DNA from: Pediococcus claussenii ATCC BAA-344 | GTDB taxonomy: Bacteria > Bacillota > Bacilli > Lactobacillales > Lactobacillaceae | Direction: 5' to 3' | Assembly (NCBI RefSeq): GCF_000237995.1 | Contig: NC_016605.1 | Coordinates: 868,001 to 932,000, forward strand | DNA length: 64,000 nucleotides | Translations under genes and position numbers: made by a program | The notes under the pieces: generated by a model | The model's input: only the letters and a program-made list of their open reading frames with translations | Database searches by the model: none | What the model was told of the DNA's origin: nothing | In this document: piece by piece, positions 52,611 to 61,962 of the stretch | Position numbering within the stretch: position 1 is the first letter of the stretch | Layout: each line of letters opens with the position of its first letter

Positions 52611-53477
52611 ATGGCAATAATCCAATGGTATCCGGGGCATATGGCAAAGGCAATTCGGCAAGTACAAGAAAAACTTAAACTAGTTGACATTGTTTTTGAA
52701 CTTGTCGACGCTCGTATTCCTGAATCTTCTAGAAATCCAATGATTCAGGAAGTAATTGAAAATAAGCCACATTTACTATTACTTACGAAGGCAGATCTCG
52801 CTGACCCCGTTGAAACGAAAGAATGGCTAAAATATTATAGGCAACATGGCGAGAATGCCATTGCAATTGATTCTAGAGAAACAAAGATTGAACAAGTTAT
52901 CATTCGTGAGACAAATAAAATTTTAAAAGAAAAAATACAAAATAAGGCAGATAAAGGTATCATTTCACATGAAATTCGTGCAATGTGTATTGGAATTCCC
53001 AATGTTGGTAAATCAACGCTTTTAAATCATCTGTTGAATAAAAAAGTTGCTATTACCGGTGATAAACCCGGTGTTACAAAAAAACAGCAGTGGCTAAAGT
53101 CACCCCACGGTTTAAGTTTGCTCGATACGCCTGGAATTCTGTGGCCTAAGTTTGATGACCAATCAATTGGCACTAAGCTAGCATTTACAGGAGCAATCAA
53201 AGAAAATCTATACGCAAATGATGATGTTGCCCTCTATGGATTGAATATTTTTCGTAATAAATATCCTGCTGAATTACTTAGCCGCTATAAGCTAAATGAA
53301 GAAGAATTAGATCAGAATTTACCGGAACTATTATTAAGTATTACAAAGAAATTGGGTATGAAAGATGATTATGATCGTGCAAGTTTGCGTATCATGCTTG
53401 ATGCTCGAAAAGGGAAACTAGGAAGATTCTGTTTGGATTTTGTTGGAGAAGTTGTGGATGAAGATAGCAGAAATTAA
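52611..53477 (+). CDS. rbgA: ribosome-biogenesis GTPase RbgA (YlqF)
   Basis: 288 residues. A circularly permuted GTPase: IQWYPGHMAKA at the start, G4 LLTKADLAD (about 57), G1 CIGIPNVGKSTLLNHL (about 128) and G3 LLDTPGILWPK (about 177), then a helical domain. It completes late 50S assembly. RBS AAAGGAAA. Overlaps rnhB by 20 bases. Confidence 0.96.
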   Translation: MAIIQWYPGHMAKAIRQVQEKLKLVDIVFELVDARIPESSRNPMIQEVIENKPHLLLLTKADLADPVETKEWLKYYRQHGENAIAIDSRETKIEQVIIRETNKILKEKIQNKADKGIISHEIRAMCIGIPNVGKSTLLNHLLNKKVAITGDKPGVTKKQQWLKSPHGLSLLDTPGILWPKFDDQSIGTKLAFTGAIKENLYANDDVALYGLNIFRNKYPAELLSRYKLNEEELDQNLPELLLSITKKLGMKDDYDRASLRIMLDARKGKLGRFCLDFVGEVVDEDSRN

Positions 53478-54216
53478 AAAACAATTAGCGACGGTTACTG
53501 ATTCTTCGAGTGCGGTTTTGGTCGAGTTTGCGGATGATCCTCGGTTGGGCGTTCAAAAGCTCATTCTTCAAACTAAAAAAAGACTGAGACATGAATACGA
53601 GCAAGAAATCGCGTTTCAAAAACGTTTCAAATTAGAACGTGCTTTGTGGTCAGATGGTAAAGAGATAGTTGCAGGAATTGATGAAGTTGGCCGTGGATGT
53701 CTTGCAGGACCGGTAGTCACTGCTGCGGTAATCCTTAATCATCAATTCAATTTAAAACAGGTTAACGATTCAAAACAAGTGACTGCTAAAGTACGTGAAA
53801 GCTTGTATCCCGAAATTATTAGTAATGCCGTTAGTGTGGGAATTGGAATTGTTTCAAGCGAAGTAATTGATAAAATTGGAATTCTAAACGCAACCAAACA
53901 GGCAATGTTAATGGCCATTGAAAATTTGGAGATTGAACCTGAGGAACTCTTGATTGACGCCGTTCAGGTTCCAACTGATATTCCAAAGCAAGTGATGTTT
54001 AAAGGTGATTCAACTAGTAATAGTATTGCAGCTGCGTCAATTGTTGCAAAGGAATACCGTGATCACTTAATGCGTTCCTATAATCAGACGTACCCGGGTT
54101 ATGGATTTGACAAGAATGTTGGATACGGAACGAAAGCTCATCTAGCTGGGTTGGAACGATTAGGTATAACACCAATTCACCGAAAAACTTTTGAGCCCGT
54201 TCCAAAATTCATTTAA
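53458..54216 (+). CDS. rnhB: ribonuclease HII
   Basis: 252 residues from ATG 53458 (TTGGAGAA upstream), rather than TTG 53440. GIDEVGRGCLAGPVVTAAVIL provides the first catalytic acidic residues, LLIDAVQVP the next, and KGDSTSNSIAAASIVAKEYRD the last. An N-terminal helical extension of about 65 residues is normal in Firmicutes. It removes ribonucleotides from DNA. Confidence 0.96.
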   Translation: MKIAEIKKQLATVTDSSSAVLVEFADDPRLGVQKLILQTKKRLRHEYEQEIAFQKRFKLERALWSDGKEIVAGIDEVGRGCLAGPVVTAAVILNHQFNLKQVNDSKQVTAKVRESLYPEIISNAVSVGIGIVSSEVIDKIGILNATKQAMLMAIENLEIEPEELLIDAVQVPTDIPKQVMFKGDSTSNSIAAASIVAKEYRDHLMRSYNQTYPGYGFDKNVGYGTKAHLAGLERLGITPIHRKTFEPVPKFI

Positions 54217-54252
54217 TATTATTTGCGAATATTATTTTTGAGGTGGAAAAAA

Positions 54253-55104
54253 ATGGATATTCGCAATTTTTTGGTTGCATTAAAAATAGTTTCAAGGCTA
54301 AACATAAAAAAGCAATGGGAAGTTTTTAATGAAAATAGAACAATTAAGATGGCATCTTTTAAGGAAAGAATCAACTGTTGTAATTGTTTAACTCCAAAAC
54401 AAAAGTTGGAAACCAACAACTTATATGATCAACAGAATAAATTTATTAAGATAAATAAAGAATTCGGTGGTATCCTAACTATTGTGGATTCTAAATTTCC
54501 TAAACAATTAAGAGAAATTTACTGTCCTCCAATTGTCTTGTTTTATAGGGGAGACATATCAATTTTGAATACTTATTTAGCATCAATTGTTGGTGCTCGT
54601 GACTGTTCAAATTATGGAAAACGGGTTTTACTGGCGCTAATACCACAAATTACGCCATATCTTACCATCGTTAGTGGACTAGCTAAAGGTGTTGATTGTA
54701 TGGCGCATGAATATACCATCAATAATGGAGGCAAAACGGTTGCTGTTATTGGTACAGGATTAAATCAAATTTATCCTAAAAGTAATTCAAAGCTCCAAGA
54801 CATTATTGCTCAAAAGCACTTATTGATAACAGAATATCCCTTATATGCGAAGCCACTACGACATCATTTCGTTGAGCGCAATAGAATTATTGCGGGCATT
54901 AGTGCTTCTACAACAGTGGTTGAAGCTCGTAAACAGTCAGGTAGTTTAATTACCGCTAATTTTGCACTAAGTGAAAACCGCAATGTATTGGCAGTTCCTG
55001 GTGAAATTTTTAGTGAAACATCACAAGGCACTAATGATTTAATACAGGCTGGAGCACGTCCGCTAATATCACTTGAAGATATATTGGAAGAATCCATTAT
55101 TTGA
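54253..55104 (+). CDS. dprA: DNA-processing protein DprA
   Basis: 283 residues from ATG 54253, after GAGGTGG; the upstream in-frame ATG 54223 has no such site. Rossmann-like core with SIVGARDCSNYGKR, VSGLAKGVDCMAHEY and TVAVIGTGLNQIYP, then ERNRIIAGISASTTVVEARKQSGSLITA. Loads RecA on incoming single strands in natural transformation. The short, variable N-terminus lacks a complete SAM domain. Followed by topA. Confidence 0.94.
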   Translation: MDIRNFLVALKIVSRLNIKKQWEVFNENRTIKMASFKERINCCNCLTPKQKLETNNLYDQQNKFIKINKEFGGILTIVDSKFPKQLREIYCPPIVLFYRGDISILNTYLASIVGARDCSNYGKRVLLALIPQITPYLTIVSGLAKGVDCMAHEYTINNGGKTVAVIGTGLNQIYPKSNSKLQDIIAQKHLLITEYPLYAKPLRHHFVERNRIIAGISASTTVVEARKQSGSLITANFALSENRNVLAVPGEIFSETSQGTNDLIQAGARPLISLEDILEESII

Positions 55105-55165
55105 CAAAGTTAAAACATATGCAATATGATAACGATTATGAAATCAAAAAGGCAAGGAGTAACAA

Positions 55166-57238
55166 ATGCCAACTGCAAAAAAAAACTTGGTGATTGTTGA
55201 ATCACCATCCAAAGCAAAAACAATTGAAAAATATTTAGGACGATCGTACAAGGTTATTGCCAGTTTGGGACATATTAGAGACCTGCCTAAGAGCAAAATG
55301 GGTGTGGACATTGACAATAATTATGACCCACATTATATTTCGATTCGTGGCAAAGGGGATACGATTAAAAAACTCCGTACGGAAGCTAAAAAAGCAAAAA
55401 AGGTTTATTTAGCTTCTGATCCTGATCGTGAAGGAGAAGCAATTGCGTGGCATCTTTCATATTTGTTAGGATTAGACCCGAAAGATAAAAACCGAGTCGT
55501 ATTCAACGAAATCACAAAAGATGCGGTTAAAAACGCTTTTAAGACCCCCCGTTCAATCGACACATCCCTAGTGGATGCGCAACAAGCGCGTCGCATTTTA
55601 GATCGCTTAGTTGGATATTCAATTTCACCTTTACTTTGGCAAAAAGTTAAAAAAGGATTAAGCGCAGGAAGAGTGCAATCAATTGCGCTGAGCTTAATTA
55701 TTAAACGGGAACAAGAAATTCGCGACTTTAAGCCTGAAGAGTATTGGTCAATTGATTCTGAATTCAAAAAAGGACGCTCGAAGTTTAATGCTTCATTTTA
55801 TGGAACGGGCGGCAAGAAAAAGGCTTTGAAGAATGAAAAGGCCGTCCAAAAGATTTTAAAGCTTATTAATCCAAAGGACGATTTCGATGTTACTTCCGTC
55901 AAGAGGAAAGAACGAAAAAGGTTTCCGTCGCCAGCATTTACAACAAGTTCGTTGCAGCAGGAAGCCAATAAAACGCTTAACTTTAGAACTCGTAAAACGA
56001 TGATGGCTGCACAACAATTATACGAAGGTATCAACATTGGAAAAGAAGGAACAGTCGGATTAATTACTTATATGCGAACCGATTCAACACGTATTTCGGA
56101 CATCGCAAAACATGAAGCATCAGTTTTAATTCATGAAAAATATGGTGCTGAATATGCTGCTATTAAACCTCGAAAGGGTAAAATGCCTGAAGGTGCGCAA
56201 GATGCACATGAAGCGATTCGACCTTCTTCGGTAAATCGAACGCCAGAAGATCTCAAGGAATATCTATCTAAGGACCAATATCGGTTGTACAACTTGATTT
56301 GGTCCCGATTTATGGCAAGTCAAATGACTCCTGAGGTTTCTGATACAATGGCAGTTACGATTGAACAAAACGATGTTCAATACAGGGCTAATGGCTCCAA
56401 AACAAAATTTGAAGGGTTTACCAAAGTTTATAAAACCAACAAAGAGAAGGATAATTCACTTCCAGCAATGGAAGAGGGCGATAAAGTTAAGTTGGTTTCT
56501 AATAATCCTAATCAACATTTTACTCAGCCACCTGCTCGTTATAGTGAAGCTAATTTAGTTAAGGCACTTGAAGAAAATGGGGTGGGGCGTCCTTCAACAT
56601 ATGCGCCTACCTTGGACACGATCCAAAAACGCTACTATGTAAAACTTGAATCTAGACGTTTTGAACCTACGGAGTTGGGAGAGATCGTGAATGATATTAT
56701 TTATGAATTTTTCCCAGACATTGTAAATATTGATTTTACAGCACATCTAGAAACCGAATTAGATGAGATCGAAGAAGGTAAAGAAGACTGGGTGAAAGTA
56801 GTCGATGGCTACTATAAACCCTTCTCAAAGGAAGTTGATACGGCTCAAGAACAGATTGAAAAGGTTCAAATTAAGGATGAGCTTGCCGGATTTGACTGTG
56901 AAGTTTGTGGATCACCAATGGTCGTTAAGATGGGTAAATATGGTAAGTTCTTTGCTTGTAGTCGATTCCCAGATTGTCGTAACACGCAAGCAATCGTTAA
57001 AGAGATTGGTGTGACATGTCCTAAATGCGGAATTGGACAAATTATCGAAAGAAAATCTAAGCGCGGTCGTCTATTTTACGGTTGTTCACGTTATCCAGAT
57101 TGTGATTTTGTTTCGTGGGATAAACCAGTTGGACGTAAATGCCCAGTTTGTCATTCATTCTTAGTTGAAAAGAAAATTAAGGGCGGAAAACAAGTTGTTT
57201 GTCCAAACGGCGATTATGAGGAGACTCCTCAGAAGTAA
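55166..57238 (+). CDS. topA: DNA topoisomerase I
   Basis: 690 residues. TOPRIM domain ([32 protein letters not shown]), catalytic Tyr in [12 protein letters not shown], and three C-terminal Cys4-type zinc modules (C..C..C..C in [10 protein letters not shown]...[15 protein letters not shown]...CSRYPDC, CPVCHSF...C). Relaxes negative supercoils. RBS AAGGAG. Followed by a short hairpin and xerC. Confidence 0.97.
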   Translation: MPTAKKNLVIVESPSKAKTIEKYLGRSYKVIASLGHIRDLPKSKMGVDIDNNYDPHYISIRGKGDTIKKLRTEAKKAKKVYLASDPDREGEAIAWHLSYLLGLDPKDKNRVVFNEITKDAVKNAFKTPRSIDTSLVDAQQARRILDRLVGYSISPLLWQKVKKGLSAGRVQSIALSLIIKREQEIRDFKPEEYWSIDSEFKKGRSKFNASFYGTGGKKKALKNEKAVQKILKLINPKDDFDVTSVKRKERKRFPSPAFTTSSLQQEANKTLNFRTRKTMMAAQQLYEGINIGKEGTVGLITYMRTDSTRISDIAKHEASVLIHEKYGAEYAAIKPRKGKMPEGAQDAHEAIRPSSVNRTPEDLKEYLSKDQYRLYNLIWSRFMASQMTPEVSDTMAVTIEQNDVQYRANGSKTKFEGFTKVYKTNKEKDNSLPAMEEGDKVKLVSNNPNQHFTQPPARYSEANLVKALEENGVGRPSTYAPTLDTIQKRYYVKLESRRFEPTELGEIVNDIIYEFFPDIVNIDFTAHLETELDEIEEGKEDWVKVVDGYYKPFSKEVDTAQEQIEKVQIKDELAGFDCEVCGSPMVVKMGKYGKFFACSRFPDCRNTQAIVKEIGVTCPKCGIGQIIERKSKRGRLFYGCSRYPDCDFVSWDKPVGRKCPVCHSFLVEKKIKGGKQVVCPNGDYEETPQK

Positions 57239-57261
57239 TAATTGTTAACAGATAATTAATT

Positions 57262-57284
57262 AAGCTCGTTTTTATTGAGTTTTC
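57262..57284 (+). terminator. weak terminator after topA
   Basis: AAGCTC and GAGTTT form a six-base stem (one G-T) around GTTTTTATT. The tail is short (TTTCC), so read-through into xerC is likely. Confidence 0.45.
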
Positions 57285-57325
57285 CTCCACATTTTGCTAT
57301 TGTTGCTGGTGTCGGAGGTTTTTTT
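57284..57325 (+). promoter_or_regulatory. hairpin sequestering the xerC ribosome site
   Basis: CCTCCACA (57284-57291) can pair with TGT(C)GGAGG (57310-57318), whose GGAGG is the only ribosome binding site of xerC; seven T follow, then ATG. It could reduce translation or act as an intrinsic terminator. Confidence 0.5.
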
Positions 57326-58243
57326 ATGGATTATTTAGAGCTCTTTGTACGTTATTTAAAAGTTGAACATCAATATTCGGATCAAACTATTAAGGCTTAC
57401 TCGGAAGATATACAAGAGTTCACCCGATTTATACAGGATACCAATCCTAAAAGTGATTTGCTTTCGATTGATCGTTTTGATGCTAGTGTCTTTATGAGTT
57501 TTTTATTTGATCAGCATTTAGAACGGACGACTATCGCGCGTAAAACATCAGCGCTTAAATCGTTTTATAACTTTTTATTGCAAAATAACTTAGTAACTAA
57601 AAATCCGTTTGAATTGATCCAATTAAAAAAGCATTCTGATAAACTACCACATTTCTTTTATGATAAAGAAATTAACATTTTATTTAAATCGTTGTATGAC
57701 GCTAAAGGCAGTTTTAGGTTGCGAAACATTGCAATTTTAGAAGTATTGTTTGGAACTGGGATTCGTGTTAGTGAGTGTTCTAATTTAACGTGGACAGACA
57801 TTAACTTTGATATGAAAACCATGTTAATTCGCGGGAAAGGTGATAAAGAACGATATGTTCCGTTTGGAAACTATGCGAAGCAAGCACTTATTAAATATCG
57901 TAGTGACGAACGATCAGTTCTAATGCAAAAGTATCAACAAGACCATGATTTTGTTTTTATAAATAATAGAGGAAAACAATTAACATCAGCTGGAATTGAA
58001 TACGTTTTAAAACGGGTTTATGAGTCCAGTGGATTAACTGGAAAGATTTATCCCCATATGTTGCGGCATACTTTTGCAACAACTATGCTAAACAATGGAG
58101 CGGATTTAAGAACGGTTCAAGAACTGTTAGGTCATTCTAGTTTATCAACTACACAAATATATACACATGTAACGCGTGAAAATTTGCAAGCTAGCTATCG
58201 AAAATTTTTTCCACGTGCTACCGATAATGAAGGGAAGAAGTAA
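57326..58243 (+). CDS. xerC: site-specific tyrosine recombinase XerC
   Basis: 305 residues from ATG 57326, 7 bases after GGAGG. Core-binding domain ([22 protein letters not shown]), catalytic residues in [12 protein letters not shown] (Arg), GKGDKER (Lys), [10 protein letters not shown] and [15 protein letters not shown] (Tyr). XerC partner of XerD (30140-31027) in dimer resolution; the topA-xerC-hslV order supports this. Confidence 0.95.
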   Translation: MDYLELFVRYLKVEHQYSDQTIKAYSEDIQEFTRFIQDTNPKSDLLSIDRFDASVFMSFLFDQHLERTTIARKTSALKSFYNFLLQNNLVTKNPFELIQLKKHSDKLPHFFYDKEINILFKSLYDAKGSFRLRNIAILEVLFGTGIRVSECSNLTWTDINFDMKTMLIRGKGDKERYVPFGNYAKQALIKYRSDERSVLMQKYQQDHDFVFINNRGKQLTSAGIEYVLKRVYESSGLTGKIYPHMLRHTFATTMLNNGADLRTVQELLGHSSLSTTQIYTHVTRENLQASYRKFFPRATDNEGKK

Positions 58244-58248
58244 ATATT

Positions 58249-58803
58249 ATGCCAGTTCAATTTGAAGCAACAACAATTATTGCCATTAATCATAATGGAG
58301 AAAACGCTATGGCCGGTGATGGCCAGGTAACGATGGGTGAAAAGTTTATCATGAAAGGAACTGCCCGCAAGGTTCGTCGCATTTATGAAGGCAAAGTTCT
58401 AGTTGGCTTCGCAGGAAGTGTTGCTGATGCCTTTAACTTAGAAGAGAAGTTCGAAAAAAAATTATCAGAGTACAGTGGCAACTTACAACGGGCATCAGTT
58501 GAACTTGCTAAAATTTGGCGAGGTGACCAGCAACTACAGAAACTCGAAGCAATGTTAATTGTTATGGATAAACATGAAATGTACTTAGTTTCTGGTAGTG
58601 GTGAAGTCATTGCCCCCGATGATGGCATTTTAGCAATTGGTTCGGGTGGTAATTTTGCACTTTCAGCTGCCAAAGCAATGAAAGCACACGCAAAGAATAT
58701 GACCGCTAAAGAAATGGCTACTGCAGCAATTAATGTTGCTGGCGATATTGATATATTTACAAATCATAATGTTATTGCAATGGACTTTAATGAGGAGGAT
58801 TAA
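58249..58803 (+). CDS. hslV: HslV peptidase subunit of the HslUV protease
   Basis: 184 residues. After a seven-residue leader (MPVQFEA) comes [10 protein letters not shown], so Thr8 is probably the N-terminal nucleophile exposed by processing, as in other threonine proteases. [33 protein letters not shown] and [13 protein letters not shown] complete the family. Forms a double hexamer or dodecamer capped by HslU. It starts 6 bases after xerC. Confidence 0.95.
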   Translation: MPVQFEATTIIAINHNGENAMAGDGQVTMGEKFIMKGTARKVRRIYEGKVLVGFAGSVADAFNLEEKFEKKLSEYSGNLQRASVELAKIWRGDQQLQKLEAMLIVMDKHEMYLVSGSGEVIAPDDGILAIGSGGNFALSAAKAMKAHAKNMTAKEMATAAINVAGDIDIFTNHNVIAMDFNEED

Positions 58804-58807
58804 TCAA

Positions 58808-60220
58808 ATGAATGAAAACAATTTAACACCACAAGCTATTGTTTCTCAGTTGGACCAATTTGTAATTGGACAAAGTAGTGCAAAACGTGCGGTCGCGGTT
58901 GCCTTACGTAACCGATATCGTCGGATGCAACTGTCTGAGGATTTACAGGAAGACGTTACTCCTAAAAACCTACTGATGATTGGCCCTACAGGTGTTGGTA
59001 AAACTGAGATTGCTCGCCGTCTTGCTAAAATTGTAAACGCACCTTTTGTTAAAGTGGAAGCAACCAAGTTTACTGAGGTTGGTTATGTCGGACGTGACGT
59101 CGAATCAATGGTACGTGATCTTGTTGAAAGTTCTGTTCGGATTGAACAAGAAAATGAATTCAAAAATGTTCGAGTTGACGCTACAAAAAATGCTAATCAA
59201 CGCTTGGTAAAATTACTTGCGCCAGTCCCACAAAAGAACAATGAGAATGGCATGGATTTTCAAAATCTTATGAAGATGATGAACCAAATCCAACGTGGTG
59301 AACAGCCTAATGAATCATTTAGCAACGAGGAAGCAAACATACCTGATGACGTTAAAGAAAAACGAATGACAATTGCTGATCAATTGAATAAAGGTCTCCT
59401 AGAAAATGAAACTGTTTCAATTCAGACAGACGATCCTAAACAAAATAATTCAGGTAACATGATGGGACAGATGGGAATTGATTTGAGTGAAACATTGGGT
59501 GATATGATGCCAAAGAAAAAGGTCACTCGAACATTGACAGTTGCCGAAGCTCGCGAAGTGCTAATCAAGGAAGAATCGGAAAAATTAGTTAATAGCGGTG
59601 ATTTATACCATGATGCAATTCAAAGAGCAGAAGATATGGGGATTATCTTCATTGATGAAATTGATAAAATAACTAGTTCTGGTAGTCAATCAAGCGGTGA
59701 TGTATCTCGCCAAGGTGTGCAACGTGATATTTTGCCGATCGTTGAAGGCTCACAAGTATCAACGAAGTATGGGACAGTAGATACTAGTCACGTTTTATTT
59801 ATTGCTTCTGGTGCTTTCCATGAGAGTAAGCCAAGTGACTTGATTGCCGAATTACAGGGACGTTTCCCAATTCGAGTTGAACTAGATGATTTAACTAAGG
59901 ACGATTTTGTTAGGATTTTGACTGAACCTAAGAATGCATTAGTTAAGCAATATATTGCTTTAATTGGTACAGATAATGTCAAGATTACTTTCACAATCGA
60001 AGCAATTGACCGAATTGCAGAAATTGCAGAGGCCGTGAACCACGATACTGAAAACATCGGAGCTCGTCGCCTTCATACGATTTTAGAACGATTGCTTGAA
60101 GATATTTTGTTTGAAGGACCAACTATGGCAATGGGTGAAGTTACAATTACCGAAAAATATGTTGATGACAAAATTGGTAACATTGCGAAGAACCGTGATC
60201 TAAGTGAATTTATTCTATAA
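58808..60220 (+). CDS. hslU: HslU ATPase subunit of the HslUV protease
   Basis: 470 residues from ATG 58808 (GAGGAGG upstream). AAA+ ATPase: Walker A GPTGVGKTEIARRLA, the insertion (I) domain between about 110 and 235, Walker B IIFIDEIDK, and ELQGRFPIRVEL with the sensor Arg later (GARRLHTILERL). Unfolds substrates for HslV. Coupled to hslV by 4 bases. Confidence 0.97.
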   Translation: MNENNLTPQAIVSQLDQFVIGQSSAKRAVAVALRNRYRRMQLSEDLQEDVTPKNLLMIGPTGVGKTEIARRLAKIVNAPFVKVEATKFTEVGYVGRDVESMVRDLVESSVRIEQENEFKNVRVDATKNANQRLVKLLAPVPQKNNENGMDFQNLMKMMNQIQRGEQPNESFSNEEANIPDDVKEKRMTIADQLNKGLLENETVSIQTDDPKQNNSGNMMGQMGIDLSETLGDMMPKKKVTRTLTVAEAREVLIKEESEKLVNSGDLYHDAIQRAEDMGIIFIDEIDKITSSGSQSSGDVSRQGVQRDILPIVEGSQVSTKYGTVDTSHVLFIASGAFHESKPSDLIAELQGRFPIRVELDDLTKDDFVRILTEPKNALVKQYIALIGTDNVKITFTIEAIDRIAEIAEAVNHDTENIGARRLHTILERLLEDILFEGPTMAMGEVTITEKYVDDKIGNIAKNRDLSEFIL

Positions 60221-60241
60221 AAAGTAGGAGTAGTCAAACTA

Positions 60242-61117
60242 ATGATAAGCTTACAAAATGAATATCTTGCGATTCAAATTAATGAAGATGGTGCTGAATT
60301 AGTTAGTGTAAAATCTGCAGACGGAATTGAATATGTTTGGCAGGCTGATTCCAATATTTGGGGAAGACATGCACCCGTTCTTTTCCCAATTGTAGGACGT
60401 CTGAAAGATGATCAATATCGTACTGCTGGTAAAACTTTTTCGATGGGGCAACATGGCTTTGCACGTGATATGACTTTCAGCGTTATTTCACAGGATGACA
60501 CACGGGTAGTGTTAGAGTTACGAAGTTCAGCTGAGACATTGTTAAAGTATCCTTTTGAATTTATTTTTAGAGTTGGATATTCTTTAGTAGAACATGAAAT
60601 TCATGAAACTTACGAGGTTATCAATCCCTCAAATACTGAGGAATTATTGTTCTCAGTGGGTGGACATCCTGGGTTTAACTTGAATTTAGGAGCAAATATT
60701 CCATTTAGGGAGTATCAGTTACGTGTAGCGCCTGCCCGTAACTTTGATAGAGTATCACTTGAAGCACCATTGATTAATCTAAATGATTTACAAAGTCTTA
60801 ACTTAAGTAAACCGTTACCACTAACTCACGAATTATTTTCTGATGATGCATTAATTTTAGAACTTAAGAATAAACAAACAACATTTATGCTTGAAAACTC
60901 TGTCAATGATCATGGAGTCGCTTTGACTGTTGATAATGCTCCCTATTTAGGCGTTTGGTCACCATATCCTGTTGAAGGTCCATTTGTTTGCTTGGAACCA
61001 TGGTGGGGAATTGCAGATACAAACGATGCCACTGGTGAATTAAAACACAAATTAGCAATTAATAAGGTAGCAAGTACTGATAATTTTAAACGCGAATTTG
61101 AAATCACTTTCTTTTAA
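60242..61117 (+). CDS. aldose 1-epimerase family protein (LacX-like)
   Basis: 291 residues. NEYLAIQINEDGAELVSVKS, HAPVLFPIVGRLKD, GQHGFARDMTF (His) and VGGHPGFNL (second His) match the galactose mutarotase superfamily, closest to LacX/YeaD-type proteins. The physiological sugar is unknown. RBS AGTAGGAG. Next to hslU, followed by a bidirectional terminator. Confidence 0.88.
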   Translation: MISLQNEYLAIQINEDGAELVSVKSADGIEYVWQADSNIWGRHAPVLFPIVGRLKDDQYRTAGKTFSMGQHGFARDMTFSVISQDDTRVVLELRSSAETLLKYPFEFIFRVGYSLVEHEIHETYEVINPSNTEELLFSVGGHPGFNLNLGANIPFREYQLRVAPARNFDRVSLEAPLINLNDLQSLNLSKPLPLTHELFSDDALILELKNKQTTFMLENSVNDHGVALTVDNAPYLGVWSPYPVEGPFVCLEPWWGIADTNDATGELKHKLAINKVASTDNFKREFEITFF

Positions 61118-61133
61118 CAGATTTCTTAATATA

Positions 61134-61170
61134 AAAGGGCTATGTCAATTTTAAATGACACAGCCCTTTC
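61134..61170. terminator. bidirectional terminator between the epimerase gene and plsY
   Basis: AAAGGGCTATGTCA and TGACACAGCCCTTT pair over 13 of 14 positions with A/T flanks. Confidence 0.85.
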
Positions 61171-61188
61171 AATTTCTAAATTTATTTA

Positions 61189-61791
61189 TTACTTAGATGA
61201 TTTTTTCTTTCGCCAATATATTAGCCCAAATGGAATTAAATTTTCATCGCCATGTAAAATACGACTAATGTTTGTTCGATGCCGATAGATGATGAATAAG
61301 GTTAAACCAACTGCTACTATTGTTAACAAAATATCGTGATAGAAGAATGAAATAATTACAAGTAAAATAGCTGCCCCCATACTTGCAACACTTACCATAC
61401 TACTCAGAAACATTAAAGTAATAAAGATAATACATGCAACCGTAAAGAAACTTGGATTATAAGCTAGTAGTAGTCCGGCACTCGTTGCCACTGCTTTTCC
61501 ACCGCGGAAACGATCAAAGATTGAGAAGGTATGACCGATAATTGCACCTAATCCAATTAAAAGTGGGTTGATTGTGGTAACGTGGAATATGAGTGGCTGC
61601 AACGTTGCTAATGTTCCCTTTAATAAATCCAGTATCAAGACAACGATACCGGCTTTTGTACCTAACACTCGAAAAGTGTTTGTGGTTCCAGTGTTACCAC
61701 TACCTTCTTTGTGTAGATCTTGGTGGTAAAAATATTTTGATATTAATGACCCTGAGGGAATGGATCCTAGAAGGTACGCTATAATAAACAT
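61189..61791 (-). CDS. plsY: acyl-phosphate:glycerol-3-phosphate acyltransferase PlsY
   Basis: 200 residues with about five membrane helices. [28 protein letters not shown] (acyl-phosphate and G3P site) and [21 protein letters not shown] are the three conserved motifs. First step of phospholipid synthesis. ATG 61791 has no good ribosome site, and coding-like sequence continues upstream (ELLWQSIF), so a non-ATG start further 5' is possible. It is divergent from parE, as in other lactobacilli. Confidence 0.93.
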   Translation of the reverse strand: MFIIAYLLGSIPSGSLISKYFYHQDLHKEGSGNTGTTNTFRVLGTKAGIVVLILDLLKGTLATLQPLIFHVTTINPLLIGLGAIIGHTFSIFDRFRGGKAVATSAGLLLAYNPSFFTVACIIFITLMFLSSMVSVASMGAAILLVIISFFYHDILLTIVAVGLTLFIIYRHRTNISRILHGDENLIPFGLIYWRKKKSSK

Positions 61792-61962
61792 TAAAAATAT
61801 CGATTGCCAAAGTAGTTCCTCATTTCACTAATTAATATGCTAACAAATTGTATCATTTTAACCAAAAACATCAACTATGAATTAGGTTTGTAGCGCGATT
61901 TTCCTATTTTAAATCCATTAAAACTAAGTTATGATAATAATACTGAACTAAAGGAGAAAGAA

